Assembly: GCF_000518225.1 (NCBI RefSeq)
Contig: NZ_JADE01000011.1
Span: 1-64,000, forward strand
DNA: 64,000 bases
Direction of reading: 5' to 3'
From: Helicobacter pametensis ATCC 51478
GTDB lineage: Bacteria > Campylobacterota > Campylobacteria > Campylobacterales > Helicobacteraceae
A program made the translations under genes and the position numbers. The notes below the pieces were generated by a model that saw only the letters and a list, made by a program, of their open reading frames with translations, did not search any database and was not told where the DNA came from. Below, piece by piece: positions 17,589-27,882 of the stretch. Numbering within the stretch: the stretch's first letter is position 1; each line of letters starts with the position of its first letter.

Positions 17589-17684
17589 ATTTTTGATCTT
17601 TTTATCCTTGACTTTATTTTGATTTTATTTTTGATTCCTATACTAACTTTGTAATTTTTGATTTTAGTTCATCTTGGAGATTTG

Positions 17685-18911
17685 ATGTCAGATCAAGTAT
17701 TGAAAGTGGTGCGTCCAAGCACGAAAAAATGGAAATGGATGATCCCCCTAGTCTTATTGTTTGGTGGCGGAGGATATGGAATCTATACATATATGAAGCC
17801 CAAAGAGGCTTTGGTTGAATATGTGGTTGAGCGCCCTATCAGAGGAGATATCACAAACTCTATCAGTGCCACAGGGACGCTCAATCCTCTCAATGAGGTG
17901 CAGATCGGATCTCAAGTGTCTGGCATCATTGCTAAATTGTATGTCGATACCAATGACATCGTGCATAAGGGACAGGTTTTGGCCAAGATCGATGATCAAA
18001 AGATCTTACAAGAACTCAAACGCAATCAAGCTCAGCTTAAGGGGATGCAAGCTCAGCTCCTTTCGCTCCAAAGCTCGCTCAAAGATAAAAAATGGCAATT
18101 TGATCGTCTTGAGAAGCTTTACAAGCAAAGTAAGGGTAAATATCCTTCTTTTGCTGATGTGCAAAATGCGCAAGTTGCCTATGAAGTGATCAAGGCTGAT
18201 ATTTTAAGCAAAGAGGCCAATATCGAAGAGATCAAAGCCAATATGCAAAGCACACAAATTGATTATGATAATACAATCATCACCTCACCAATTGATGGAG
18301 TTGTGCTTGTGAGGAGTGTTGATGTGGGGCAGACGGTTGCTGCAAGCTTTTCGGCTCCCGAACTTTTCAAAGTGGCTCAGAATCTTGAAGAGATGAAGCT
18401 TATCGTCAAGATCGCTGAATCTGATATCGGAAAAATCAAAGTCGGGCAAGAGGTCAGCTTCAGTGTCGATGCTTATCCTAATCGCACTTTTTTTGCTCAT
18501 GTGGATAAGATCAATTATGGCTCAAGTGTTGTGGATAATATCGTGAGCTATGAGGTCACAATCCAAGTCCAAAACAAAGATTTGCTTCTGCGTCCAGGAA
18601 TGAGTGCGACTGCAAATATCAAGGTCGAGGAAGTCAAAGATGCGCTTCTTGTCCCAGTTGCAGCACTGTATTATGTGCCAAAACCCAAAGATTCTCTAAA
18701 ATCTTCAAAGAGAGCATCGACATTTTTTACTCCACCTAGACGCAAGAGATCAGAAGAAGTTCCCAGAGAGAGACAAAAAAGTGTGTGGGTCTTAAATCAT
18801 CAAAAACCTCAGAAAAAAGAGATACAGATCGGAATCTCTGATGGGAAATATGTCCAAATTGAGGGGATTGATGAAAATGCTTCTGTGATCGTGGAGGAAA
18901 AATATCAGTGA
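17685..18911 (+). CDS. macA: MacA-like periplasmic adaptor of an ABC efflux system
   Basis: Membrane-fusion protein linking an inner-membrane ABC exporter to an outer-membrane channel. The start is ATG 17685 with GGAG five bases upstream (an earlier TTG is unlikely). A single N-terminal membrane span (residues about 20-37) is followed by lipoyl halves (GTLNPLNEVQIGSQVSG, ITSPIDGVVLVRSVDVGQTV) around a coiled coil (residues about 110-190), then the beta-barrel domain (LRPGMSATANIKV). A basic insert near residue 350 (PPRRKRSEEVPRERQK) is unusual. It is followed by its ABC partners with a GTGA overlap. Confidence 0.88.
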   Translation: MSDQVLKVVRPSTKKWKWMIPLVLLFGGGGYGIYTYMKPKEALVEYVVERPIRGDITNSISATGTLNPLNEVQIGSQVSGIIAKLYVDTNDIVHKGQVLAKIDDQKILQELKRNQAQLKGMQAQLLSLQSSLKDKKWQFDRLEKLYKQSKGKYPSFADVQNAQVAYEVIKADILSKEANIEEIKANMQSTQIDYDNTIITSPIDGVVLVRSVDVGQTVAASFSAPELFKVAQNLEEMKLIVKIAESDIGKIKVGQEVSFSVDAYPNRTFFAHVDKINYGSSVVDNIVSYEVTIQVQNKDLLLRPGMSATANIKVEEVKDALLVPVAALYYVPKPKDSLKSSKRASTFFTPPRRKRSEEVPRERQKSVWVLNHQKPQKKEIQIGISDGKYVQIEGIDENASVIVEEKYQ

Positions 18912-19591
18912 GACTAATTGAGCTCAGAGATTTGCAGAAAAGTTATGGAACCAAAGAAAATCGCCTTCAAGTTTTAAAAAGCGTCAATCTTGAGATCAAT
19001 CAGGGAGAATTCATCGCACTGATGGGACCAAGTGGGAGTGGAAAATCTACTCTTTCTAATATTTTGGGTTGTTTGGATGTGGCAGATGGGGGAGTGTATG
19101 ACTTTTGTGGGGTGAATGTGTGTGAGCTGGATTTGAATGAGCGCGCACGATTACGAAGGAATTATTTTGGATTTGTGTTTCAGGGATTTAATCTCTTGCC
19201 TAAGACAACAGCCTTAGAAAATGTAGAGCTTCCTTTGATGTATAAGGGATATCCTTCAAAAGAGCGCAAAGAGATCGCAATGATGGCACTTGAGAGAGTG
19301 GGACTTGCTGATAGATATCATCATACAAGTGCAGCACTTAGTGGCGGACAGCAGCAGAGGGTGGCAATCGCTAGAGCCTTGGCAATCACACCTAAATTTT
19401 TGATCGCAGATGAACCAACGGGCAATCTTGATTCTCAGCGTAGCTTAGAGATTATGGAGTTTTTGCAAGAGATCAATCAGGAGGAGAAAATCACGATCTT
19501 GATGGTCACACATGAGAGTGAAATGGCTTCTTTTGCCTCTAGGGAGATTTATTTCCGTGATGGGTGTATTGAGGGAGATGTGAGGAGATGA
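18908..19591 (+). CDS. macB: ABC transporter ATP-binding protein, MacB N-domain type
   Basis: A 227-residue ATPase of the MacB/LolD class: Walker A GPSGSGKST, Q-loop GFVFQGFNLLP, signature LSGGQQQRVAIARAL, Walker B LIADEPTGNLDS and the switch His in VTHES. The start is GTG 18908, overlapping the macA stop (GTGA). In E. coli this domain is fused to the permease in MacB; here it is a separate protein, as in many bacteria. It acts with the permease encoded from 19588. Confidence 0.92.
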   Translation: MRLIELRDLQKSYGTKENRLQVLKSVNLEINQGEFIALMGPSGSGKSTLSNILGCLDVADGGVYDFCGVNVCELDLNERARLRRNYFGFVFQGFNLLPKTTALENVELPLMYKGYPSKERKEIAMMALERVGLADRYHHTSAALSGGQQQRVAIARALAITPKFLIADEPTGNLDSQRSLEIMEFLQEINQEEKITILMVTHESEMASFASREIYFRDGCIEGDVRR

Positions 19592-20808
19592 TTTGGAATG
19601 CAATTGTGATCGCCTTTAGGCAGATTTTTAGAAATTTTTTGAGATCTTTTCTGACCACATTGGGTGTGATTATCGGGGTGGCTTCTGTGGTGGCGATGGT
19701 GAATTTTGGACAGGCCACAACCCAAAGAATCACCCAAGGGATTGCAAGTCTTGGAAGTAATCTTTTGATTGTATTTCCCTCAAGGGCTTTGGATTCTAGG
19801 GGGATTAGTGTAGGGAGACTTAAATTTTCAGAAAATGAAGTCAATCTATTGCGCCAAAGATTGGAGGGCAAGATCTATTCTCTTGCTACTTTTTCAAATA
19901 CAAGTGCTTTGATCCGCTATGAGGGCAAAAATATCATGAGCTCAATTGCTGGAGTGGGAGAAGAATATCTTAGGACGACTAATTCACAGATCTTATATGG
20001 AAGGGGATTTGATCCCAAGGAATTTCATCAAATCTCAAAAGTGTGCATCATAGGAAATAGTGTCAAAAAAGGCTTGTATGCAGATCAAAATCCTCTTGGA
20101 TCCTATTTCAAAATCGGATCATTTGTGTGTGAGGTGGTGGGTGTGCTCAAGGAAAAAGGACAGGGGGCTATGGGACAGGATCAAGATGATATTGTGCTTG
20201 TGCCATTCAAAACTTATTCTTCACTTGTGAAGTCTGATGCTTCATTGCACAATATTGGGCGCATCTATATTGCACTTCAAGATGGGATGGATTCTGAAGA
20301 GATGAGCAAAGAGGTGCTAAAAATTTTGCGAGAGATTCGTGGAGTTGCGCCCAATCAAAAAAGTCCCTTTGAGGTGATGGATACCAAAGAGATTTTGCAA
20401 ATGATTGGATCTACAACAAAGACGATGACGATTTTTATCACTGCTATTGCTGGGATCAGTCTTCTTGTGGGGGGCATTGGGATTATGAATATGATGCTTG
20501 TCTCTGTGAGTGAGAGGACTAGAGAGATTGGGATCAGGATCGCTGTGGGTGCGACTGGGGGAGAGGTGCTTTTGCAATTTTTGATTGAAGCGATTGTTTT
20601 GAGTGTATTTGGGGGAGGGATTGGGGTATGTGTCTCGGTGGGGGCGAGCTATGCTTTGAGTGATCATTTTGGGATGCCCTTTGTTTTTGATATTTCTGTT
20701 GCATTTTGGGCTTTGGTATTTTGTGTGGTGATTGGGATTGTGTTTGGGTTTTTGCCTGCAAGAAGAGCTTCTAGACTAAATCCAATTGATGCTTTGAGAT
20801 ATGAATAA
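19588..20808 (+). CDS. ABC transporter permease, MacB C-domain type (FtsX fold)
   Basis: A 406-residue permease with one N-terminal membrane span, a large periplasmic MacB-PCD domain (residues about 45-245, with GSNLLIVFPSR, then ILYGRGF and CIIGNSV), and three C-terminal spans in an FtsX domain (GGIGIMNMMLVSVSERTREIGIRIAVGA). The end PARRASRLNPIDALRYE is characteristic. The ATGA overlap with the ATPase gene shows tight coupling. Substrates could be macrolides, peptides or lipoproteins; no outer-membrane TolC gene is adjacent. Confidence 0.9.
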   Translation: MIWNAIVIAFRQIFRNFLRSFLTTLGVIIGVASVVAMVNFGQATTQRITQGIASLGSNLLIVFPSRALDSRGISVGRLKFSENEVNLLRQRLEGKIYSLATFSNTSALIRYEGKNIMSSIAGVGEEYLRTTNSQILYGRGFDPKEFHQISKVCIIGNSVKKGLYADQNPLGSYFKIGSFVCEVVGVLKEKGQGAMGQDQDDIVLVPFKTYSSLVKSDASLHNIGRIYIALQDGMDSEEMSKEVLKILREIRGVAPNQKSPFEVMDTKEILQMIGSTTKTMTIFITAIAGISLLVGGIGIMNMMLVSVSERTREIGIRIAVGATGGEVLLQFLIEAIVLSVFGGGIGVCVSVGASYALSDHFGMPFVFDISVAFWALVFCVVIGIVFGFLPARRASRLNPIDALRYE

Positions 20809-20879
20809 GTTTTGAGGATTCAGGTTGGAAAGATTTAGATTAGAATCAGCGGTTTAGTTTGCTATATGGGGTCATATCA

Positions 20880-22064
20880 ATGAAACTTCACCAATCTTAT
20901 TTTTCGATCATCCCTTTGGCTTTGAGTGCCTTTTGTATGGGGGTGGCTGAGCTTTCTATGGCAGGGATTTTGAATAATCTTGCAGATAGTTTCAATATCT
21001 CACCATCTCAAGCGGGATATTTGACGACTTTTTATGCTCTAGGTGTGATCATCGGAGCACCCTTGCTAAGCATCCCTCTAAGCTCACTTCATCGCAAAGC
21101 TCAACTAAGTGTCAATCTTGGAATCTTTGCTTTGGGAAATTTGATCATTTTTCTAAGTTCTGATTTTTATCTTACGGCTTTTGCTCGGTTTGTGTGTGGG
21201 TGTATGCATGGAGTCTTTTTTGTGATCGCGACATTGACTTGCACACAGGTGGCTCAAAAAGGCAAAGAATCTCAAGCCTTGGCATTGATGGTCTCTGGTC
21301 TGACTATTTCGATGGTGAGTGGCGTGCCTTTGGGTGCGATGATTGGCAATACTTATGGATATCAATTTTTGTTTCTTTGTATCACGATTTTGACCTTATG
21401 TGTGCTTTTGAGTGTGATTTGTGTGATGCCCAAAAATATCCAAGGGCAAAAAACACGAATCTCTGGCTTGATGGATGGGCTTAAGAGCTTGCAGATGTGG
21501 AGATCTTTTTTGATCACAGCTGGTTTTTGTGGGAGTATCTTTACTTTTTATACTTATGTTGAGCCATTTTTTATGGATTTGGGAGGGTTTGCTCATCAGG
21601 AGCTAAGCTTGGTGCTTTTGATTTATGGTGCTTTTGGGATCTTGGGGAATCTTATCGGAGGAAAACTTGCTGATAGACTTGGGGCGATTGTGTGTTTGAG
21701 ACTAACTCTTTCGCTCCTAGCTTTATCGCTCTTTGGCTTGATGTTTAGTATCCATTATCCCCTTGTGGCAGTGGCTAATTTTTGTATGGTGAGCTTTTGG
21801 GGATTTTCTTGTGTGGCATCAGTGAAGATTTTGGCTCTTTGGAGTGCTAAGCGCTACACGCCAGATAATGTGGAGAGCTCGATTTCTTTGAATGAAGCAA
21901 GCTTCAATCTTGGGATCGCGATTGCGACACTGGCTGGGGGATTGACATTGGCACATCTTGGGGTGGAGTTTAATCCTCTGATTGCTTCTTTTGTCGCTTT
22001 GGGGGCATTGGTTTTGATTCCTAAAAAGGATCTTTTCAATCCTTTGGAATCTAGGGTGGATTGA
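20880..22064 (+). CDS. Major facilitator superfamily exporter (DHA1, AraJ-like)
   Basis: A 394-residue transporter with twelve predicted spans and DHA1-type motifs (LGVIIGAPLL after helix 2, GGKLADRLGA between helices 8 and 9). It resembles the arabinose or chloramphenicol efflux (AraJ/CmlA) group; the substrate is unknown. The start is ATG 20880, because the TTG at 20859 has no ribosome site. The stop TGA shares its last base with the ATG of the helicase gene that follows. Confidence 0.82.
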   Translation: MKLHQSYFSIIPLALSAFCMGVAELSMAGILNNLADSFNISPSQAGYLTTFYALGVIIGAPLLSIPLSSLHRKAQLSVNLGIFALGNLIIFLSSDFYLTAFARFVCGCMHGVFFVIATLTCTQVAQKGKESQALALMVSGLTISMVSGVPLGAMIGNTYGYQFLFLCITILTLCVLLSVICVMPKNIQGQKTRISGLMDGLKSLQMWRSFLITAGFCGSIFTFYTYVEPFFMDLGGFAHQELSLVLLIYGAFGILGNLIGGKLADRLGAIVCLRLTLSLLALSLFGLMFSIHYPLVAVANFCMVSFWGFSCVASVKILALWSAKRYTPDNVESSISLNEASFNLGIAIATLAGGLTLAHLGVEFNPLIASFVALGALVLIPKKDLFNPLESRVD

Positions 22065-24103
22065 TGCCTTTATCTAAACTTAATCCTGAGCAGCTTGAGG
22101 CTGCAAAAGCTCCTATGGGGCATAATCTGATCATCGCATCTGCTGGGACGGGTAAAACTTCCACAATCGTTGGGCGCATCGCCTTTTTGCTTCAAAATGG
22201 GATTGGGGCTGAGGAGATTTTGCTCCTGACTTTTACCAATAAGGCAAGCCATGAGATGATTGAGCGAGTGGGGAGGTTTTTTGGATATGAGCTTGCAAAA
22301 AAGATTCAGGCTGGAACTTTTCATGCAATCGCCTACAAGCATCTCAAAGAACATCAAAAAGTTGCACTCAAGCAACCAAGAGAGCTTAAAGTGCTTTTTA
22401 GAAGTATTTATGAGAGGCGCACCTTTGTGGATACTTTTGATTCTAAGCCCTATACTTCTCAATATCTCTATGATTTCTATGCCCTCTATCTTAATTCAAG
22501 TCGAGAGAGAGAGTTTGGCGAGTATCTTGAAGAAAAAGCACCTGCACAGCTGAAATTTTTGGAGATTTATGAGGGGATCTTTGATGAGTTTGATATGCTA
22601 AAGCGTGATTATGGGTATGTGGATTATAATGATTTGCTTTTGCTCTATCGTGCTGAGATGCAGAAGCTAAGGGAGAAGGGAGATTGTCCATACAAAGAGA
22701 TTTTGTGTGATGAGTATCAAGATACCAATCCTTTGCAAGAATCTATTTTGCAAGCCCTCAATCCCTCTAGTCTTTTTTGTGTGGGGGATTATGATCAGAG
22801 TATTTATGCTTTTAATGGTGCGGATATTTCAATCATCGGAAATTTTGGTGTGCAATATCCACAAGCCAATGTATTTACATTGACCAAGAACTATCGCTCA
22901 AGTGGGATGATCTTGGATCTAGCCAATCAAGTCATCTCTCGCAATGAGCGAATCTATCCCAAAAGTCTTGAAGTGATGAAAGAAGGGGAGTTTGATGCTC
23001 CAAAGCTTTTGGTGTATGATGAGTTATTTTTGCAATATCAGGGGATTGCCAAAAGGATTGCTTCAAGTGGGAGTATCCATCAAGAGATCGCGATCATTTT
23101 TAGGAATAATTCTAGTGCTGATGGGATTGAGGCGAGTTTGAGGGAGCTTGGAATCTCATCAAAACGCAAGGGGGGGAGTAGTTTTTTTGAAACCAAAGAG
23201 ATCGCACTTTTACTTGATTTGTGTTCATGTTTTTATAATCCCAAAGATATGATGGCCTATATTCATGTCTTAAGCTATGGCAAAGGAATTGGCAGCTCAA
23301 TTGCCAAAGATCTCTATGAAGCACTTAATGCTTTGGGTGAGGGAGATGTGATTGGGGGGTTGCTTAAGCCTAGAGAGGGGATCAAACCTTATGCTTTGAG
23401 GGCGAAATCATCGCAAATGGGCTTGTTTGAGGATTTCTTCGCATTGGAAAATGCTTCTAGGTTTGATGCATTTTTGGATCCATCTTTGAGATCACATCCG
23501 ATGTTTGAGCATCCAAAGCTTGTGAGTGAGGGTGCAAAATTTCTCAATCTTTTCTTCTTACTCATCAAGCAGGCACGATTTTTGTCTCATCCAATGCATT
23601 TGATTAAGGAGATTCGGTCTTCTTTATTTTTTAGGGAGATTATTGCCACATTTGCCAAGGAGCGAGCCAAAAACAAAGATGGAAGTCTTGATGCTGTGCG
23701 TGAGACTGAGGCAATGGAGAGGATTGAGAGAAAGGTGGCTTTGCTTGAGAGTTTGAGTAAGCCTTATGCAAATCTTGGAGCATTTTTGAATGCAATGATC
23801 CTTGGAGGGAGTGAAGCAAGCGATGGGAGCGGGGTCAATTTGCTCAGTATTCATGCGAGCAAGGGGCTTGAGTTTAAGGAGGTGTATGTGGTGGATTTGA
23901 TGGATGGAAGATTCCCAAATCGCAAATTGATGAGTAAGGGGGGGAGCTTGGAAGAGGAAAGACGACTTTTTTATGTCGCTGTGACAAGAGCCAAGGAGAA
24001 ATTGTTTTTGAGTTATGCTAGGAAGGATGAGCTCAAAAAGATAAGTTATGAGCCCTCAATTTTTTTGTATGAGGCTGGATTGATCTTAAAAGATAAGGAA
24101 TGA
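22064..24103 (+). CDS. uvrD: UvrD/Rep-family ATP-dependent DNA helicase
   Basis: A superfamily 1A helicase of 679 residues. Motif Q is in LNPEQLEAAKAP, motif I is SAGTGKTSTIVGR, Ia is LTFTNKASHEM, II is CDEYQDTNPLQ, III is VGDYDQSIYAFNGA, IV is LTKNYRSS, V is LLSIHASKGLEFKEV and VI is EERRLFYVAVTRAKEKL. All catalytic residues are present. It probably acts in nucleotide excision or mismatch-independent repair and fork restart; Rep and PcrA are the close alternatives. The ATG at 22064 overlaps the MFS stop. Confidence 0.9.
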   Translation: MPLSKLNPEQLEAAKAPMGHNLIIASAGTGKTSTIVGRIAFLLQNGIGAEEILLLTFTNKASHEMIERVGRFFGYELAKKIQAGTFHAIAYKHLKEHQKVALKQPRELKVLFRSIYERRTFVDTFDSKPYTSQYLYDFYALYLNSSREREFGEYLEEKAPAQLKFLEIYEGIFDEFDMLKRDYGYVDYNDLLLLYRAEMQKLREKGDCPYKEILCDEYQDTNPLQESILQALNPSSLFCVGDYDQSIYAFNGADISIIGNFGVQYPQANVFTLTKNYRSSGMILDLANQVISRNERIYPKSLEVMKEGEFDAPKLLVYDELFLQYQGIAKRIASSGSIHQEIAIIFRNNSSADGIEASLRELGISSKRKGGSSFFETKEIALLLDLCSCFYNPKDMMAYIHVLSYGKGIGSSIAKDLYEALNALGEGDVIGGLLKPREGIKPYALRAKSSQMGLFEDFFALENASRFDAFLDPSLRSHPMFEHPKLVSEGAKFLNLFFLLIKQARFLSHPMHLIKEIRSSLFFREIIATFAKERAKNKDGSLDAVRETEAMERIERKVALLESLSKPYANLGAFLNAMILGGSEASDGSGVNLLSIHASKGLEFKEVYVVDLMDGRFPNRKLMSKGGSLEEERRLFYVAVTRAKEKLFLSYARKDELKKISYEPSIFLYEAGLILKDKE

Positions 24104-24105
24104 AG

Positions 24106-24861
24106 ATGAAATTGATTTCATGGAATGTGAATGGACTTAGAGCTTGTATGAATAAGGGGTTTATGGATTTTTTTAGAGAGGTGGATGCTGATGTGTTTTG
24201 TATCCAAGAATCTAAAATGCACAAAGAGCAGGGGGATTTTGACTTTGGTGGTTATTGTGAGTATTGGAATTCTGCAGAGAAGAAGGGGTATTCTGGGGTA
24301 GTGGTGTTTGCCAAACAAGAGCCATTGAGTGTCACTTATGATATGGGGATTGAACATCATGACAAAGAGGGGAGGATCATCTGTGTGGAGTTTGAGAAGT
24401 TTTGTTTGGTCAATGTCTATACTCCAAACTCTCAAAGAGAGCTAGCACGCCTAGATTATCGTATGCAATGGGAGGATGATTTCCGCTCTTATCTCAAAGA
24501 TCTTGAGAAGAAAAAGCCTGTTGTGGTTTGTGGGGATCTCAATGTCGCACATCAAGAGATCGATCTGAAAAATCCCAAAACTAATCGCAGAAATGCTGGC
24601 TTTACTGATGAGGAGAGAGGGAAGATGAGTGAGCTTCTAAACAGCGGCTTTATCGATACTTTTCGCTTCTTTTATCCTGATTTGGAGGGAGCTTATACTT
24701 GGTGGAGCTATATGGGTAAGGCAAGAGCAAACAATACGGGTTGGCGGATTGATTATTTTTTGGCTTCACAATCTCTTCAAGATTCACTTCTTGGAGCCAA
24801 GATTTATCCAGAGATTATGGGGAGTGATCACTGTCCTATCGAGCTTTTGCTAAAAGACTAG
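24106..24861 (+). CDS. xthA: Exodeoxyribonuclease III
   Basis: AP endonuclease and 3'-exonuclease of base-excision repair, 251 residues. Family motifs in order are KLISWNVNGLRA, CIQESKM (metal Glu), YSGVVVFAK, YTPNSQ, CGDLNVAHQEIDL (catalytic Asp/Asn), NTGWRIDYFLAS and the final GSDHCPIELLL (Asp/His pair). Start ATG 24106 is preferred because AAGGA lies six bases upstream; the ATG at 24100 overlaps that site. Together with the preceding helicase it makes a small DNA-repair unit. Confidence 0.95.
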   Translation: MKLISWNVNGLRACMNKGFMDFFREVDADVFCIQESKMHKEQGDFDFGGYCEYWNSAEKKGYSGVVVFAKQEPLSVTYDMGIEHHDKEGRIICVEFEKFCLVNVYTPNSQRELARLDYRMQWEDDFRSYLKDLEKKKPVVVCGDLNVAHQEIDLKNPKTNRRNAGFTDEERGKMSELLNSGFIDTFRFFYPDLEGAYTWWSYMGKARANNTGWRIDYFLASQSLQDSLLGAKIYPEIMGSDHCPIELLLKD

Positions 24862-24883
24862 GAGGGAGAAAGAGAGAGAGGGA

Positions 24884-25633
24884 TCAGTAGTTGGAGATCC
24901 AACCCTCCTCTCTCCATATATTTTGTGCTTCTTTGGTTTGAAGGAAGTCGATGAATTTTTGTGCTTCTTCTTTTTTGCGAGAATGTGTTGTGATGGCGAT
25001 CTCGCTGGCTCGATAGATATTGTTGTTTTTGTCGATACGGATGAAGCGCGCTTTGTCTTTCCCTAATACAGTGGCCCAATGTCTCCAGATAATGAGTGCA
25101 TCAATGCTTGGATCTTTTTCCCAAAGCTCTATGGCTTGTTTTGAATTTTTGGCAATGACTTGGATGTTTTTGCGCAAATCCACCAAGTTACTGCGTTTGC
25201 CATATTTGAGTGCCATATCTTCATAGAGGCCAACTTGTCCTGCACCATTAACGATCATAATTTTGACTCCATCTTTGAGGAGGTCAGAGAAGCGTGTGAT
25301 TTTCTTAGGATTTGTTGGTCGCACGATGACACCAGCTTCGCGGATATTGAGGACTTGAATATCAGATGGGTTGAGTTTGTTTCCCATAAGATCAAGAAAA
25401 GAATCCATCATCGAAGAGTTGCCACTATAGATAATGTCAGCATTTTTTTTGGCTTTGTTGATCCATGATGAAGTGGGACCAGCATGGATGATGACTTTCT
25501 CTTGACTTGTTTGATTGTAAAGTAGGGCAAGCTTTTTGAGGACTGGTGCTGGACCACCTGGTCCATACACAAGGATATCTCCCCAAAGCCAAGAGGAGAG
25601 TAGGGCAAGAAGTGCGAAAGACTTGAGTTTCAT
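24884..25633 (-). CDS. AcfC-like periplasmic substrate-binding protein
   Basis: A 249-residue secreted protein with signal peptide MKLKSFALLALLSSWLWG. It has the type II binding fold of the ModA/AcfC group (LVYGPGGPAPVLKKLA at the N-terminus, HAGPTSSWINKAKKNADIIYSGN, then IWRHWATVLGKD). The nearest named relative by pattern is Vibrio accessory colonisation factor AcfC. The ligand is probably an anion or carboxylate; no permease is adjacent. It lies 24 bases after nifU and may be co-transcribed with the Fe-S genes. Confidence 0.75.
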   Translation of the reverse strand: MKLKSFALLALLSSWLWGDILVYGPGGPAPVLKKLALLYNQTSQEKVIIHAGPTSSWINKAKKNADIIYSGNSSMMDSFLDLMGNKLNPSDIQVLNIREAGVIVRPTNPKKITRFSDLLKDGVKIMIVNGAGQVGLYEDMALKYGKRSNLVDLRKNIQVIAKNSKQAIELWEKDPSIDALIIWRHWATVLGKDKARFIRIDKNNNIYRASEIAITTHSRKKEEAQKFIDFLQTKEAQNIWREEGWISNY

Positions 25634-25657
25634 ATTTTCCTTTCTGATTGAGATAAA

Positions 25658-26638
25658 TTAAACTGGCAAAACTCTGATATTTGGGTCAAGATGCTCTTGT
25701 AAGACATTTTCAATGGCATAAAGTGTCCCAGCACTTGCTGAAGCACAGCCATTGCACGCACCAAGATAACGGATGAAAACATCAGTGTGTCCATCATCTG
25801 TGCTTTGAATATCAATGATTTCCATATCTCCTCCATCCATCATAAGCATTGGACGGATATATGTATCAATTGCTTTATCAATTGCTTTATTTTTCTGAAT
25901 CAAGGTCATATCTACAAAAGCTATTTCTCCAATTTGGACTTTATCAGCCTTTGCTTTGAGAGCCTCAGCTTCCATTTCAAGGCGTGTATCGCGCAAAATA
26001 TCCACAAGATAATAATCTCTTTTTTCATGTCCTCCAGGTTTGATGCAGCTTTTACAAAATGCTCCTGCTTTGGTGTAGTTTGTGATTTCTTCAACGGTTT
26101 TGAGATCATTGATGCGAATCACCTCTTTGATCGTGCTAAGGCTAACTCTTGCGCATTCACACACGATGATTTCATCTTCAAAATCCGCCATATCTTTGCC
26201 CAAATAAATAGAGGCTGCTTTTTTGATCACATCATAAGCCATGACAGAGCAGTGCATTTTTTGCCCAGGGACTGCTGGAGTATCGGGATCATCTCTGAGT
26301 GCTTTTTCTACATCAAGATTGGTGATTTTGACCGCATCTTGGACTTTTTTGCCCAAGCAAAGCTCTACCATCATATCGCTACTTGCAATCGCTGTCCCAC
26401 ATCCAAAGCTTTTGAATCTTGCATCAATGATCACATCCTCTTCATTGACGAGCCAATACAATCTCACAGCATCTCCACAAGATTCTGCGCCATAGTCTGC
26501 GACGATTAATTTGGCATTTTTAGCCTTGGCATCTTCTTCTGTAAGCACTCCTAGATGTGTAGGGTTATCCATCCTTCTTGCGACATTATTAGAGTATGCA
26601 TCCCACAACGCTCCACCAAGTAAATCATTTTTTGCCAT
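25658..26638 (-). CDS. nifU: NifU Fe-S cluster scaffold protein
   Basis: A 326-residue three-part scaffold. The N-terminal IscU-like domain carries the cluster cysteines in GAESCGDAV, KSFGCGTAIASSD and KMHCSVMA. The middle domain has the [2Fe-2S] motif CECARVS...CKSCIKPGG. The C-terminal Nfu domain has MMDGGDMEI and GACNGCASA. Helicobacter uses this NIF-type machinery for general Fe-S assembly in place of Isc. It follows nifS by 21 bases and would supply clusters to the ferredoxin-rich FDH complex among others. Confidence 0.96.
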   Translation of the reverse strand: MAKNDLLGGALWDAYSNNVARRMDNPTHLGVLTEEDAKAKNAKLIVADYGAESCGDAVRLYWLVNEEDVIIDARFKSFGCGTAIASSDMMVELCLGKKVQDAVKITNLDVEKALRDDPDTPAVPGQKMHCSVMAYDVIKKAASIYLGKDMADFEDEIIVCECARVSLSTIKEVIRINDLKTVEEITNYTKAGAFCKSCIKPGGHEKRDYYLVDILRDTRLEMEAEALKAKADKVQIGEIAFVDMTLIQKNKAIDKAIDTYIRPMLMMDGGDMEIIDIQSTDDGHTDVFIRYLGACNGCASASAGTLYAIENVLQEHLDPNIRVLPV

Positions 26639-26659
26639 TTTTTATCCTTTTGTTTGAAA

Positions 26660-27832
<1,173 letters not shown>

Positions 27833-27854
27833 TTAAGGTTAAAAAATTTTGGGC

Positions 27855-27863
27855 GTTATATCA
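27855..27863 (-). promoter_or_regulatory. Extended -10 promoter for nifS-nifU
   Basis: The minus strand reads TGATATAAC, an extended -10 of TGnTATAAC form, about 32 bases before ATG 27823, with T-rich sequence upstream and AAAGGA as ribosome site downstream. In H. pylori this operon responds to iron, but no clear Fur box is visible here. Confidence 0.55.
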
Positions 27864-27882
27864 CAAAAAAATAATAAACGAT

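Noticed and set aside
17608-17644. TTGACT and TATACT upstream of macA as a sigma-70 promoter
   Set aside because: The spacer would be 25 bases, too long for a working promoter.
25866-25893. Short tandem direct repeat in nifU (ATCAATTGCTTT twice)
   Set aside because: It codes for a repeated Lys-Ala-Ile-Asp in a linker and shows only two copies, so it is a local duplication without evident role.
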